Shown here: piece by piece, positions 43,677 through 52,389 of the stretch | Layout: each line of letters opens with the position of its first letter | Numbering within the stretch: the first letter of the stretch is position 1 | Origin: Yoonia maritima | GTDB lineage: Bacteria; Pseudomonadota; Alphaproteobacteria; Rhodobacterales; Rhodobacteraceae | Reading direction: 5' to 3' | NCBI RefSeq assembly: GCF_003003285.1 | Contig: NZ_PVTP01000002.1 | Coordinates: forward strand, 124,001 to 188,000 | Length of the DNA stretch: 64,000 nt | Program-made: the position numbers and the translations under genes | Notes under the pieces: model-generated | Database searches by the model: none | What the model saw: only the letters and a program-made list of their open reading frames with translations | What the model was told of the DNA's origin: nothing

Positions 43677-44795
43677 TTAGCCGCGTTCAACCACGACGGA
43701 ACCCACGGAATAACCCGCGCCGAACGAACAGATCAACCCTTTGTCGCCGGTCTCAAAATCGTCAGAGTATTTGGTGAAGGCAATGATAGAGCCTGCAGAC
43801 GACGTGTTGGCATAGTCTTGCAAGACGTTTGGCTGCTCGTGTGGTTCGGGTGGGCGGCCTAGGACCTTTTTGCCGATGTAGTCGTTCATCGACTTGTTCG
43901 CTTGATGGAGCCATAGGCGGCGTAGGTCTGATGCTTCGACACCAGTGTCGGACAGGTGGTCGGCGATGTGCTGGCTGACAAGCGGCAGGACTTCTTTGAA
44001 AACCTTGCGGCCGTTTTGCATGAATTGCATGTCGCGGCGGTCATCCATGGCGTCATGGGTACGGCGCAAGAAGCCGCTGTTGTTGCGGATGTTATTGCTG
44101 AACTGTGTCGCGCAACGGGTCGAAAGCACCTTGAAATGCGGGCGATCAAGGCCCTCGTCACGTTCAAGGTATGTGGCAGTAGCCACGTCCCCAAAGATGA
44201 AGTGACAATCGCGGTCACGCCATTCGAGGTGGGCGCTGCAGATTTCGGGGTTCACGACAATTGCGGAACGGATGGAGCCGGCGCGGATCATGTCGGCGGC
44301 GGTTTGGATGCCGAAGGTCGCGCTGGAACATGCGACGTTCATATCAAAAGCAAAACCACCGGCGCCCAGCAGCTGTTGGATTTCGACGCCAACGGCTGGA
44401 TAGGCGCGTTCCATGTTGGAGGCCGCACAGATCACAAGATCAACATCAGCGGCGGTACGGCCTGCGGCCGAGATCGCTTTTTGGGCCGCATCTACGCCGA
44501 TTTCGGCCATGTAGCCGGGTTCGTCATCTGACCTTTGGGCCAGGCGTGGGAACATGCGTGCGGGGTCAAGAGGGCCTTCTTTATCAAGCACATAACGGTT
44601 TTCGATGCCGGATGCAGCCACGATGAATTCGGATGAGGAGTGGGGCTTTGCCTTAACGGTGCCTGCTTCAATCGCGGCGGCGTTTTCAGCGTTCCACAGA
44701 TCGGCGTAGGCGTTAAAAGCTTCGACCAACTCGTCGTTTGTGATGACCTGAGAGGGCGTGAAAAGCCCGGTCCCGGTGATGGCGACTTTATGCAT
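43677..44795 (-). CDS. 3-oxoacyl-ACP synthase III-like protein (FabH family)
   Basis: The 372-residue thiolase-fold enzyme has active-site Cys156 in NVACSSATFG, a histidine in LHQANKSMNDYIG and the asparagine in DYANTSSAGS, so the FabH triad Cys-His-Asn is complete. It is longer than house-keeping FabH (about 320 residues) because of an N-terminal insert (residues 25-55). It may serve another condensation than fatty acid initiation. MHKVAITGTG is chosen as start. The 24-residue lipoprotein gene follows it. Confidence 0.88.
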   Translation of the reverse strand: MHKVAITGTGLFTPSQVITNDELVEAFNAYADLWNAENAAAIEAGTVKAKPHSSSEFIVAASGIENRYVLDKEGPLDPARMFPRLAQRSDDEPGYMAEIGVDAAQKAISAAGRTAADVDLVICAASNMERAYPAVGVEIQQLLGAGGFAFDMNVACSSATFGIQTAADMIRAGSIRSAIVVNPEICSAHLEWRDRDCHFIFGDVATATYLERDEGLDRPHFKVLSTRCATQFSNNIRNNSGFLRRTHDAMDDRRDMQFMQNGRKVFKEVLPLVSQHIADHLSDTGVEASDLRRLWLHQANKSMNDYIGKKVLGRPPEPHEQPNVLQDYANTSSAGSIIAFTKYSDDFETGDKGLICSFGAGYSVGSVVVERG

Positions 44796-44979
44796 GACAA
44801 CCCCCATTTTGCGTTGTGCCACCTTATTGTGCAGCGCTAACATTTGTCCACAGCGGCGGGTTTGTGACCTAGGGGAACATCGGCTGCATTGCGTGCAGAC
44901 AGCGTACACACCGCGTGCGCACGGTCATGCAGCGGCGTTTTTACCTTTGGCGGGCAGTTTGACGGCAAAGGAGACCACG

Positions 44980-45402
44980 ATGATCGACCCCAAGAAAATG
45001 ACCAAGACTCAGCGGATCAATTGGAGCTATGCGGTTGATGCGCAGGCGATGATCGAATGGGATTTGCATACGTTTGTCGCCAAGGAAAAGATGCTGCCGC
45101 CACGCTGGGATGAAATTTGGAAAGACGACGACAGGCGCGACCCGAAACGGCAGCGGGTGACGATGCGTCTGGATGCTGATGTGGTGAAATTCTTTAAGGC
45201 GATGGGGGAGGGGTATCAGCCCCGGATCAACCGGGTGCTGCGGATGTTCATGCACTACCGATTGGCCGGGATCATAGATGGGCCTGACACGACCGACTAT
45301 GTCTTGCGCCCCGAGACGTTATTGTCTGGGAATCCACCACGGCCCAAGTGGCGGGATTTTGAGCGACTTCAGGAAGAGATTGGGGCAGGACGAGAGGACT
45401 AA
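44980..45402 (+). CDS. BrnA-like (DUF4415) protein without partner toxin
   Basis: The 140-residue protein has the BrnA-type ribbon-helix-helix stretch RVTMRLDADVVKFFKAMGEG, then YQPRINRVLRMFMHYR, preceded by WKDDDRRDPKRQ. AAAGGAGA precedes the ATG. BrnA usually neutralises a BrnT toxin encoded next door; no BrnT-like gene lies here. The N-terminal 60 residues and the C-terminal 30 residues are longer than in BrnA, so it may be a free-standing DNA-binding regulator. The RT gene begins (3' end) 12 bp away on the other strand. Confidence 0.78.
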   Translation: MIDPKKMTKTQRINWSYAVDAQAMIEWDLHTFVAKEKMLPPRWDEIWKDDDRRDPKRQRVTMRLDADVVKFFKAMGEGYQPRINRVLRMFMHYRLAGIIDGPDTTDYVLRPETLLSGNPPRPKWRDFERLQEEIGAGRED

Positions 45403-45414
45403 CGAACGAGAAGC

Positions 45415-47025
45415 TTAATCGGTAGGCTCAGAGTATTCGGCTATACCTTTTGATGTCGCACCAACCTTCGATAAGACGTCATTTCTATTGGTAACAACCC
45501 ATTTGAGGAAAAGTTGATCTACAGGTAGCGAAAAGTTGGGTTTGAGTGCGGCAATCCAATTCTTGAACTCATCGTGAGGCAAACATGTGGCACCAGTAAT
45601 GAATGCGGATTGCTCAAATCTTGACATCTGACCGATATTTCCCTTGTTCATACGAAAGTAGTTTTTAGCTTCGAGCCTGCCACGAATGATGTGGAGTTGA
45701 CGCTTGTCCAGTACCGTAGGCAAATTTTCGATTTTCTTGAACTGCGCGAAGTTAATTGATGCTACATCGCGAGCGAAAATTTCTAGAAGCCATGTTCGTA
45801 TTAATTGAACACTTGATGCAGGTGGTTCAAGTATACAATCAATAACTGTGTCGCTCAGGTTGTCGAAGCAGTATGGAAAGTCTTCATCGAGCGCTTGCAT
45901 TAGCAATACGACTTCCTTTGCAAAAACTGTGAGCTCAGAAAAGTTTTCGCAGATGTATTCCACGGCACCCTCTGGCTTTGCAATTTTTAACGCACGAAAG
46001 ATGACTTTTACCCTGCCAACATCATATTCTTCTTTGTCAAACTCTTCCTGTAAAAAACCCAGTAAGTTCATTGCTTTCAATGCCTCGATATCCTCAATAT
46101 CTGGGTTATCGTTGAAATAGACATCTGCGGCTAACGCATCCAAAACTTCACCTTCGGCTTGATCCGCTATGTCCGTGGTTTGCGACTTTACTGATGTTAG
46201 AAATTCCGCACGAGTTAGGCTACTGGTCTTTGCGGCATTCAAGGCTAAGCCTTCGTTCACTCCAAGCTGCTGGGCTAGAAAGCTCAAGACGTCATAAGGG
46301 TCTTCGTTTTCGAGTAAATAAATACGAAAATCATCGACAAACCGCGTTGCCGTGATGCCGTTCTCGAGTAGTGCTCTATCCGTGTCAGACAATGAAAGTT
46401 CTGCGAGTATCCGGGCTGCTGTACCGCCAACAGGCAAGCCAAACGACTGCTTGGTCCTGATTACCTTTATCGATTTCTTAATATATCGGGCTGCGCCATG
46501 ACCTGGAGCCGCTTCATCAAGTAAATTTTCAAGTCGATGAAAGTTCACTCGAGCATAAAAGTCGGAAATATCAGTTTTTACTACCTTTTTTATTTTGAGA
46601 CTTTTTTGAACATGGTCTAGTTGGGTAACTAGCCAATCCTTGTAAGTGTGATTGTCCAGAAACAGATTACCATCGGTCTCGGCACTAAACCTGTAAGAAA
46701 AGTCATGATGTTCGCTGGATGGTAGTCGATGGGTTTCAATTTGTTGTCCGATCTCAACGACGGCAGCTAGAAACAGCAGTGTATCAAGAGCACTAAGCTG
46801 ATGTGTTATCCTGAACCCGTATTTACTCTTTGGAGCAAGGGCTTCCATCGCGCTTTCGGGATTGTAACTATCGAGATCAAGATTGTTGAGTTCTTCGATG
46901 ATTTCTTCCGCGTGATCGCGGAAGAAGGTCAACTCTTGTAAATGTGGAAACACATCTGTGTCGCCGTATTTGGTAAGATGATTAATGGATTTGCTTAATG
47001 CTACTTTCGAAAGTCTATACGCCAC
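45415..47025 (-). CDS. Reverse transcriptase, Abi/UG-clade candidate (defence-associated)
   Basis: This 536-residue single-gene RT starts at a GTG with GGAG 8 bases upstream. Visible RT motifs are the palm motif KTDISDFYARV (first Asp, D152), the fingers region QSFGLPVGGTAARILAEL (RT4), the catalytic RFVDDF (D231, D232), and LALNAAKT (RT6). All three aspartates are present, so it is likely active. Residues 280-536 are mostly helical with no domain I can name, as in Abi-type RTs such as AbiK and AbiA. There is no retron msr/msd partner, intron maturase, integrase, Cas gene or nitrilase next to it. Codon and base use look AT-richer than carB. The class within the defence RTs is not resolved. 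Confidence 0.85.
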   Translation of the reverse strand: MAYRLSKVALSKSINHLTKYGDTDVFPHLQELTFFRDHAEEIIEELNNLDLDSYNPESAMEALAPKSKYGFRITHQLSALDTLLFLAAVVEIGQQIETHRLPSSEHHDFSYRFSAETDGNLFLDNHTYKDWLVTQLDHVQKSLKIKKVVKTDISDFYARVNFHRLENLLDEAAPGHGAARYIKKSIKVIRTKQSFGLPVGGTAARILAELSLSDTDRALLENGITATRFVDDFRIYLLENEDPYDVLSFLAQQLGVNEGLALNAAKTSSLTRAEFLTSVKSQTTDIADQAEGEVLDALAADVYFNDNPDIEDIEALKAMNLLGFLQEEFDKEEYDVGRVKVIFRALKIAKPEGAVEYICENFSELTVFAKEVVLLMQALDEDFPYCFDNLSDTVIDCILEPPASSVQLIRTWLLEIFARDVASINFAQFKKIENLPTVLDKRQLHIIRGRLEAKNYFRMNKGNIGQMSRFEQSAFITGATCLPHDEFKNWIAALKPNFSLPVDQLFLKWVVTNRNDVLSKVGATSKGIAEYSEPTD

Positions 47026-47059
47026 AATTTAAACTCCAATATACAGTCTAAATTGTGGC
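47021..47059. repeat. 11-bp inverted repeat across the RT start
   Basis: GCCACAATTTA (47021-47031) and TAAATTGTGGC (47049-47059) are perfect inverted repeats with a 17-base centre. The RT start GTG lies in one arm (47023-47025) and the ribosome site TTGGAG lies in the centre. It can be an RNA hairpin or a DNA operator. Confidence 0.8.
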
Positions 47060-47079
47060 GGATATCCCAAGTAAATCAA
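47052..47079 (-). promoter_or_regulatory. Possible promoter of the RT gene
   Basis: On the minus strand TTGATT (47079-47074) and CACAAT (47057-47052) are 16 bases apart. The -10 box lies in the upstream arm of the inverted repeat, so a bound regulator would block it. The match is moderate. Confidence 0.35.
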
Positions 47080-47090
47080 CTTAAAAGTGT

Positions 47091-50000
47091 TCAGCCCTGC
47101 AAGCTTCTTACCCCAACATCGCCTTCTTCGCGGGCTTGCATGGCAAGTGCTGCTGCGTGGGACGCGGCGGCTGTCGTGAAGTAGGGGATTTTGTCGTAGA
47201 GGGCGACGGCGCGGATGTCGCGGCTGTCTTCTACGGCTTGGGCGCCTTCGGTTGTGTTCATGACCAATGCGATGTGCCCGTCTTTGAGGCGGTCAACGAT
47301 TGTGAGGCCGCCCTCGTAGACTTTGTTCACGACTTCGCAGGCGACGTTGTTTTCGGTCAGCCACGCAGCGGTGCCGCGCGTTGCGACGATGTTCAGCCCA
47401 AGGTCCACGATGATTTTGGCGGCCTCCGCCATGTCAGCGGTTTTGTCCATGTCCTTGATCGAGAAGAACACGGTGCCTTCGGTCGGTAGCTGAGTGCCTG
47501 CACCCATTTGCGCCTTAAGGAACGCACGGGGGAAGGACCGATCCCAGCCCATGACCTCGCCTGTTGAGCGCATTTCTGGCCCAAGGATCGTATCGACGCC
47601 GGGGAAGCGGGCGAAGGGCAAGACGGCCTCTTTCACGGAGAACCACGGTGTGTTCGGGTCGGCCAATGTGAAGGCGTCGCCTAGCGGTAGCACGTCCATT
47701 GGGTTTTCTGTCGCAGGGTAAGGTTCGCGCAGTGGGAAGTTCGTCAGCGGCTCGCCTGCCATCAGCCGTGCGGCGATGGATGCGATGGCGCTGTCGGTCG
47801 CTTTGGCCACGAATGGCACGGTGCGGGATGCGCGGGGGTTTACCTCGATCAGGTAGACTTCTTCGTCTTTGACGGCGAACTGGATGTTCATCAGGCCGAC
47901 CACGTTCAGCGCGAGCGCCAAGGCTTCGGTCTGTTTGCGGATTTCAGCGATCATCGCGTCAGAGAGCGAGTAAGGCGGTAGCGAGCAGGCGCTATCGCCA
48001 GAGTGCACGCCGGCCTCTTCGATATGTTGCATGATGCCTGCGACGTGGGTGTTTTTGCCGTCAGATAGGCAATCCACGTCGACCTCGACCGCGCCGGACA
48101 GGTAGCTGTCGAGCAGAACGGGGCTATCGCCAGAGACAATAACCGCTTCTGAGATGTAGCGGCGTAGTTGGTCCATGTCGCGCACGATTTCCATTGCCCG
48201 GCCGCCAAGCACGAAGGATGGGCGGATCACAAGCGGGAAACCGATGCTTTCTGCGATGTCGAGCGCCTCGGCGTCGGTCGATGCGATGCCGTTGTGCGGC
48301 TGTTTCAGGCCCAGTTTCTGGACAAGCTGTTGGAACCGTTCACGGTCTTCGGCCAGATCGATAGAGTCTGGTGTGGTGCCGAGGATCGGGATGCCAGCGC
48401 CTTCAAGCGCGTTGGCGAGTTTCAACGGTGTTTGACCGCCGAACTGAACAATGACGCCGTGCAGTGTGCCGTTTTCTTGTTCAACTCGAAGGATTTCCAT
48501 GACGTGTTCGAATGTCAGCGGTTCAAAATACAGCCGGTCAGAGGTGTCATAGTCGGTCGACACTGTCTCTGGGTTGCAGTTGATCATGATCGTTTCATAG
48601 CCCTGATCGGTGAGCGAGAAACACGCGTGGCAGCAGCAGTAATCGAATTCGATCCCTTGGCCGATCCGGTTTGGGCCACCGCCAAGGATGACAACCTTTT
48701 TGCGGTCGGATGGACGCGCTTCGCATTCGACCTCGCCCATGACGGGGGACTCATACGTGGAGTACATATAGGGTGTTTGCGCTTCGAATTCCGCGGCGCA
48801 GGTGTCGATGCGTTTGAACACGGCATTGACGCCAAGGTTCTGACGCGCGCGGCGTACGTTGTCTTCTTCACGGCCAGTGAGGGTCGCAAGGCGGGCGTCG
48901 GTGAAGCCCATCATCTTAACTTTGCGCAGGCCTTCTTCGGTGACGGGCAGGCCGTTCACCGTGATTTCAGCCTCGGCTTGGATGATCTCGCGGATGCGGG
49001 CAAGGAACCATGGGTCGAATTTGGTGACGGCATGGATGTCGTCGTCGGACAGCCCGTGGCGCATGGCTTGGGCGATCACGCGGATACGGTCTGGCGTTTG
49101 TTTTGCCAGCGCTTTGGTGATTGCAGCGGCGTCAGGTGCACCGGGGATTTCGATTTCGTCGAAACCGGTCAGGCCTGTTTCCATGGATGCCAGCGCTTTT
49201 TGCATGGATTCGTGGAAGGTCCGGCCGATGGCCATTGCCTCGCCCACGGATTTCATCGCGGTGGTCAGGTGCGGTTCGGAGCCTGCGAATTTTTCAAAAG
49301 CAAAGCGTGGAATTTTGGTGACGACATAGTCGATTGTTGGTTCAAACGACGCAGGTGTGACGCCTGTGATGTCGTTGTCCAATTCGTCAAGCGTATAACC
49401 AACTGCCAGTTTCGCCGCGATTTTCGCGATTGGGAAACCTGTCGCCTTTGATGCCAAGGCAGATGAACGTGATACGCGTGGGTTCATTTCAATGACGACC
49501 ATGCGGCCGTCGGCAGGGTTTACGGCCCATTGTACGTTTGAGCCGCCAGTTTCAACGCCGATTTCGCGCAGCACGTTGATCGAATGGGTCCGCATGACCT
49601 GATATTCTTTGTCGGTCAGGGTAAGAGCAGGTGCGACGGTGATACTGTCACCTGTGTGCACGCCCATTGGGTCCACGTTTTCGATGGCGCAGACGATGAT
49701 AGCGTTGTCGGCCTTGTCGCGGACGACTTCCATCTCGAATTCTTTCCAGCCGAGCAGGGATTCATCGACTAGGATCTGACCAACAGGGGATGCTTCCATA
49801 CCTGTGCGGCAGTAGTGTTCGTATTCTTCGCGGTTGTAAGCAACACCGCCACCAGTCCCGCCAAGCGTAAAGGCGGGGCGGATGATCGCTGGCAGGCCAA
49901 CATATTCAATCGCGTCAATTGCCAATTGCAGGCCAGCTTTGATGTCGTATTTTCCGTTAACCTTCGGTGCGGTGATGATCGTCGCCTTTGGGTTTTCAAT

Positions 50001-50420
50001 GCCAAGGCGGTCCATCGCTTCGCGGAACAGTTTCCGGTCTTCGGCCATCTCGATGGCTTCGCGGTTTGCACCGATCAGTTGGACGTTGAATTTTTCAAGA
50101 ACACCCATGTCGGCCAGCGCAAGTGATGTGTTCAGGCCAGTTTGGCCACCCATTGTTGGCAGCAACGCATCGGGGCGTTCTTTTTCGATAATCTTTGCAA
50201 CAACTTCGGGGGTGATTGGTTCGATGTAGGTCGCGTCAGCAAGACCGGGATCGGTCATGATTGTCGCTGGGTTCGAGTTTACCAGAATGACCCGGTAGCC
50301 TTCTTCGCGCAGTGCTTTACATGCTTGAGCGCCGGAATAATCGAACTCGCAGGCTTGTCCGATAATAATAGGGCCTGCACCGATGATCATGATCGACTTG
50401 ATGTCAGTACGCTTTGGCAT
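47091..50420 (-). CDS. carB: Carbamoyl-phosphate synthase large subunit
   Basis: The 1109-residue enzyme makes carbamoyl phosphate for arginine and pyrimidines. Start [20 protein letters not shown], chosen by family and by AGAGGGG upstream, replaces a longer frame. Two ATP-grasp halves are visible. [10 protein letters not shown] and [20 protein letters not shown] lie in the first. [17 protein letters not shown] and [18 protein letters not shown] lie in the second. A C-terminal MGS-like regulatory domain ([21 protein letters not shown]) follows. The small subunit gene carA is not in the window. The RT gene lies 65 bp downstream on the same strand. Confidence 0.98.
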   Translation of the reverse strand: MPKRTDIKSIMIIGAGPIIIGQACEFDYSGAQACKALREEGYRVILVNSNPATIMTDPGLADATYIEPITPEVVAKIIEKERPDALLPTMGGQTGLNTSLALADMGVLEKFNVQLIGANREAIEMAEDRKLFREAMDRLGIENPKATIITAPKVNGKYDIKAGLQLAIDAIEYVGLPAIIRPAFTLGGTGGGVAYNREEYEHYCRTGMEASPVGQILVDESLLGWKEFEMEVVRDKADNAIIVCAIENVDPMGVHTGDSITVAPALTLTDKEYQVMRTHSINVLREIGVETGGSNVQWAVNPADGRMVVIEMNPRVSRSSALASKATGFPIAKIAAKLAVGYTLDELDNDITGVTPASFEPTIDYVVTKIPRFAFEKFAGSEPHLTTAMKSVGEAMAIGRTFHESMQKALASMETGLTGFDEIEIPGAPDAAAITKALAKQTPDRIRVIAQAMRHGLSDDDIHAVTKFDPWFLARIREIIQAEAEITVNGLPVTEEGLRKVKMMGFTDARLATLTGREEDNVRRARQNLGVNAVFKRIDTCAAEFEAQTPYMYSTYESPVMGEVECEARPSDRKKVVILGGGPNRIGQGIEFDYCCCHACFSLTDQGYETIMINCNPETVSTDYDTSDRLYFEPLTFEHVMEILRVEQENGTLHGVIVQFGGQTPLKLANALEGAGIPILGTTPDSIDLAEDRERFQQLVQKLGLKQPHNGIASTDAEALDIAESIGFPLVIRPSFVLGGRAMEIVRDMDQLRRYISEAVIVSGDSPVLLDSYLSGAVEVDVDCLSDGKNTHVAGIMQHIEEAGVHSGDSACSLPPYSLSDAMIAEIRKQTEALALALNVVGLMNIQFAVKDEEVYLIEVNPRASRTVPFVAKATDSAIASIAARLMAGEPLTNFPLREPYPATENPMDVLPLGDAFTLADPNTPWFSVKEAVLPFARFPGVDTILGPEMRSTGEVMGWDRSFPRAFLKAQMGAGTQLPTEGTVFFSIKDMDKTADMAEAAKIIVDLGLNIVATRGTAAWLTENNVACEVVNKVYEGGLTIVDRLKDGHIALVMNTTEGAQAVEDSRDIRAVALYDKIPYFTTAAASHAAALAMQAREEGDVGVRSLQG

Positions 50421-50451
50421 GGCGAGCCCCTCTGAAGGTAAATTTTGGTGG

Positions 50452-50479
50452 GTTATAGACAACAGCGCCCAAGGCGCAA
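50452..50479 (-). promoter_or_regulatory. Possible promoter of carB
   Basis: On the minus strand TTGCGC (50479-50474) and TATAAC (50457-50452) are 16 bases apart, 32 bp before the carB ATG. The -10 box is good and the -35 box is partial. Confidence 0.4.
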
Positions 50480-50576
50480 GGGCCTTCGTGGAAAGGGTCC
50501 GAGTTGTCGCAAATGATCTGTAATTTTCGGGCCGGGCCGCGTATCTGAGGCCGTGAATCGGTAAGGAGAAACGGTT

Positions 50577-51674
50577 TTGCGTTTGCAATTTGATCATGGC
50601 CCGGATGGCGCAGGTGTTTTCGACAACGCCAAACGCATGATTCAGGCCGAATCTATTGCCGATGTAGATCGTGCACTAGCTGAACTAGATGTGGCGCTTG
50701 CGGCTGGCGATTGGGTTGCTGGATATGCGAGCTATGAATTGGGCTACGCTCTCGAGCCGCGCTTGCAGACATTGATGCCAGAAGATCGTCGCCTGCCGTT
50801 GGTTTGTTTTGGTGTCTTTGATGCGCCAGTCAGTGGCGGTGCTGCGCCGGGCCCTGCGCAGATTGGCACATTGGATCCTGTATGGGACGCCGCCACATAC
50901 GCCAAAGCATTTGCTCAGGTGCATGACTGGATCAGCACTGGCGATATATATCAAGCGAACCTGACGTTCCCAATAAATGCAGCGGTGCAGGGTGTCGTTC
51001 CGGCGATTTATGCGGCGCTAAAGCAAGCGCAGCCCGTGGGGTATGGCGTGTTGGTTGAGCAAGATGGCCTGCCCGATCTTTTGTGCCGTTCGCCTGAATT
51101 GTTTTTCACTTTGGATGGTCGCCAGATTACCACCCGCCCGATGAAGGGTACCGTGCCGCGCGGTGAAACGCCGGCCGAGGACGCGGAAAACCGGGAGTTT
51201 TTGGTCACTGATCCAAAGAACCAAGCCGAAAATCTGATGATTGTTGATTTGCTACGCAACGATATCAGCCGCGTTTCAAAGGTTGGGTCGGTTAAGGTGC
51301 CGCAGCTATTTGAGGTCGAAACCTATGCGACCGTGCATCAGATGACGTCGACTGTAACTGCCGAATTGTTGCCGGGTGTTGGTTTGGATGCGGTTTTTCG
51401 TGCGCTCTACCCGTGTGGGTCGATCACTGGCGCACCTAAAATCCGCGCTATGGAGATCATTCGCGAACTCGAGCCATCCCGGCGCGAGGCCTATTGCGGA
51501 ACAATCGGCTGGGCCGCCCCTGATGGGCGTGCATCATTCAATGTCGCGATCCGTACGTTGATGGTTGAGGGTGGGAATGCCACACTCAATGTCGGCGGTG
51601 GCGTCGTTTGGGACAGCACTGCTGCATCGGAATATGAGGAAGCACTTTGGAAAGCGCGCTACGCATCCCTTTAG
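50577..51674 (+). CDS. pabB: Aminodeoxychorismate synthase component I
   Basis: The 365-residue chorismate-using enzyme of folate synthesis starts with TTG, with AAGGAGAA seven bases upstream. The catalytic core has [22 protein letters not shown] in two pieces (SPELFF, TRPMKGT), [20 protein letters not shown] and [17 protein letters not shown]. The core lacks part of the N-terminal domain of full-length PabB, a short form common in alphaproteobacteria. The 3' end overlaps pabC by 28 bp. Confidence 0.93.
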   Translation: MRLQFDHGPDGAGVFDNAKRMIQAESIADVDRALAELDVALAAGDWVAGYASYELGYALEPRLQTLMPEDRRLPLVCFGVFDAPVSGGAAPGPAQIGTLDPVWDAATYAKAFAQVHDWISTGDIYQANLTFPINAAVQGVVPAIYAALKQAQPVGYGVLVEQDGLPDLLCRSPELFFTLDGRQITTRPMKGTVPRGETPAEDAENREFLVTDPKNQAENLMIVDLLRNDISRVSKVGSVKVPQLFEVETYATVHQMTSTVTAELLPGVGLDAVFRALYPCGSITGAPKIRAMEIIRELEPSRREAYCGTIGWAAPDGRASFNVAIRTLMVEGGNATLNVGGGVVWDSTAASEYEEALWKARYASL

Positions 51675-52297
51675 GCACCAAGCTGATTGAGACCTTTGGC
51701 TGGCTGCCGGGGCAGGGCTATGTGCGGCTTGATCTACATTTACGCCGGTTAGAACGGAGTGCGCGGGCGCTCGGGTTTGCCTGTGATCGATCCGCGATTG
51801 GCGCTAAGTTGGCTGAATTTCAGGGTGACGTCGCAATGCGCTGCCGGCTGACCTTGGCGGCTGATGGGACGGTTGAGATGGTCCGTGCGCCGATGCCGCC
51901 CGCGCAGGGGCGGTGGGTCGTTCAGGTCGCGGACGTGCGTTTGGATTCGTCTGATCCATGGTTGCGGCACAAGACAACGAACCGTGCGCTTTATGATGAG
52001 GCGCGAGCGGCTATGCCTGACGGCGTGGATGAGCTGATCTTTCTGAATGAACGTGATGAAGTGTGCGAGGGAACGATCACGAATGTCTTTGTCAAAACAC
52101 GTGACGGAAAATCGCTGACGCCGCCACTGTCATCTGGTTTATTGCCCGGCATCTATCGTGAGCAGCAGTTGGAGCAGGGACTATGCCAAGAAGCTGTGCT
52201 GACGCTGGATGATTTGCGGCAGGCAAAAGCGATTACATTGGGGAATTCCCTGCGCGGAGAGATCGCGGTAGATTATCAGGGGCCATTGGCCCGCTAA
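51647..52297 (+). CDS. pabC: Aminodeoxychorismate lyase-like class IV aminotransferase
   Basis: The 216-residue PLP enzyme starts at a TTG with GAGGAAG five bases upstream. It has the class IV pattern LIETFGWLPGQGYVRLDLHLRRL near the N-terminus in short form, the lysine in WLRHKTTNRALYDEA, and DEVCEGTITNVFV with SSGLLPGIYR at the end. Paired with pabB it should release pyruvate to make 4-aminobenzoate. The overlap suggests coupled translation. Confidence 0.88.
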   Translation: MESALRIPLGTKLIETFGWLPGQGYVRLDLHLRRLERSARALGFACDRSAIGAKLAEFQGDVAMRCRLTLAADGTVEMVRAPMPPAQGRWVVQVADVRLDSSDPWLRHKTTNRALYDEARAAMPDGVDELIFLNERDEVCEGTITNVFVKTRDGKSLTPPLSSGLLPGIYREQQLEQGLCQEAVLTLDDLRQAKAITLGNSLRGEIAVDYQGPLAR

Positions 52298-52389
52298 ATC
52301 CTATCATATTCGGCGACCATCCTTGACATCGGGGCGTCAACCTTGTGTATCGGCTCAACAACTCCGTGAACCCATAGGAACATGATATT

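Noticed and set aside
45415-47025. Reading the RT as a retron or a group II intron maturase
   Set aside because: There is no room for an msr/msd RNA upstream (65 bp to carB), no intron RNA features, and no maturase or endonuclease motif; the helical C-terminus fits Abi-type RTs better.
48168-49451. Long plus-strand frame of 427 residues inside carB
   Set aside because: It is antisense to a fully conserved carB, rich in Phe, His and Cys in the manner of shadow frames, and lacks a ribosome site.
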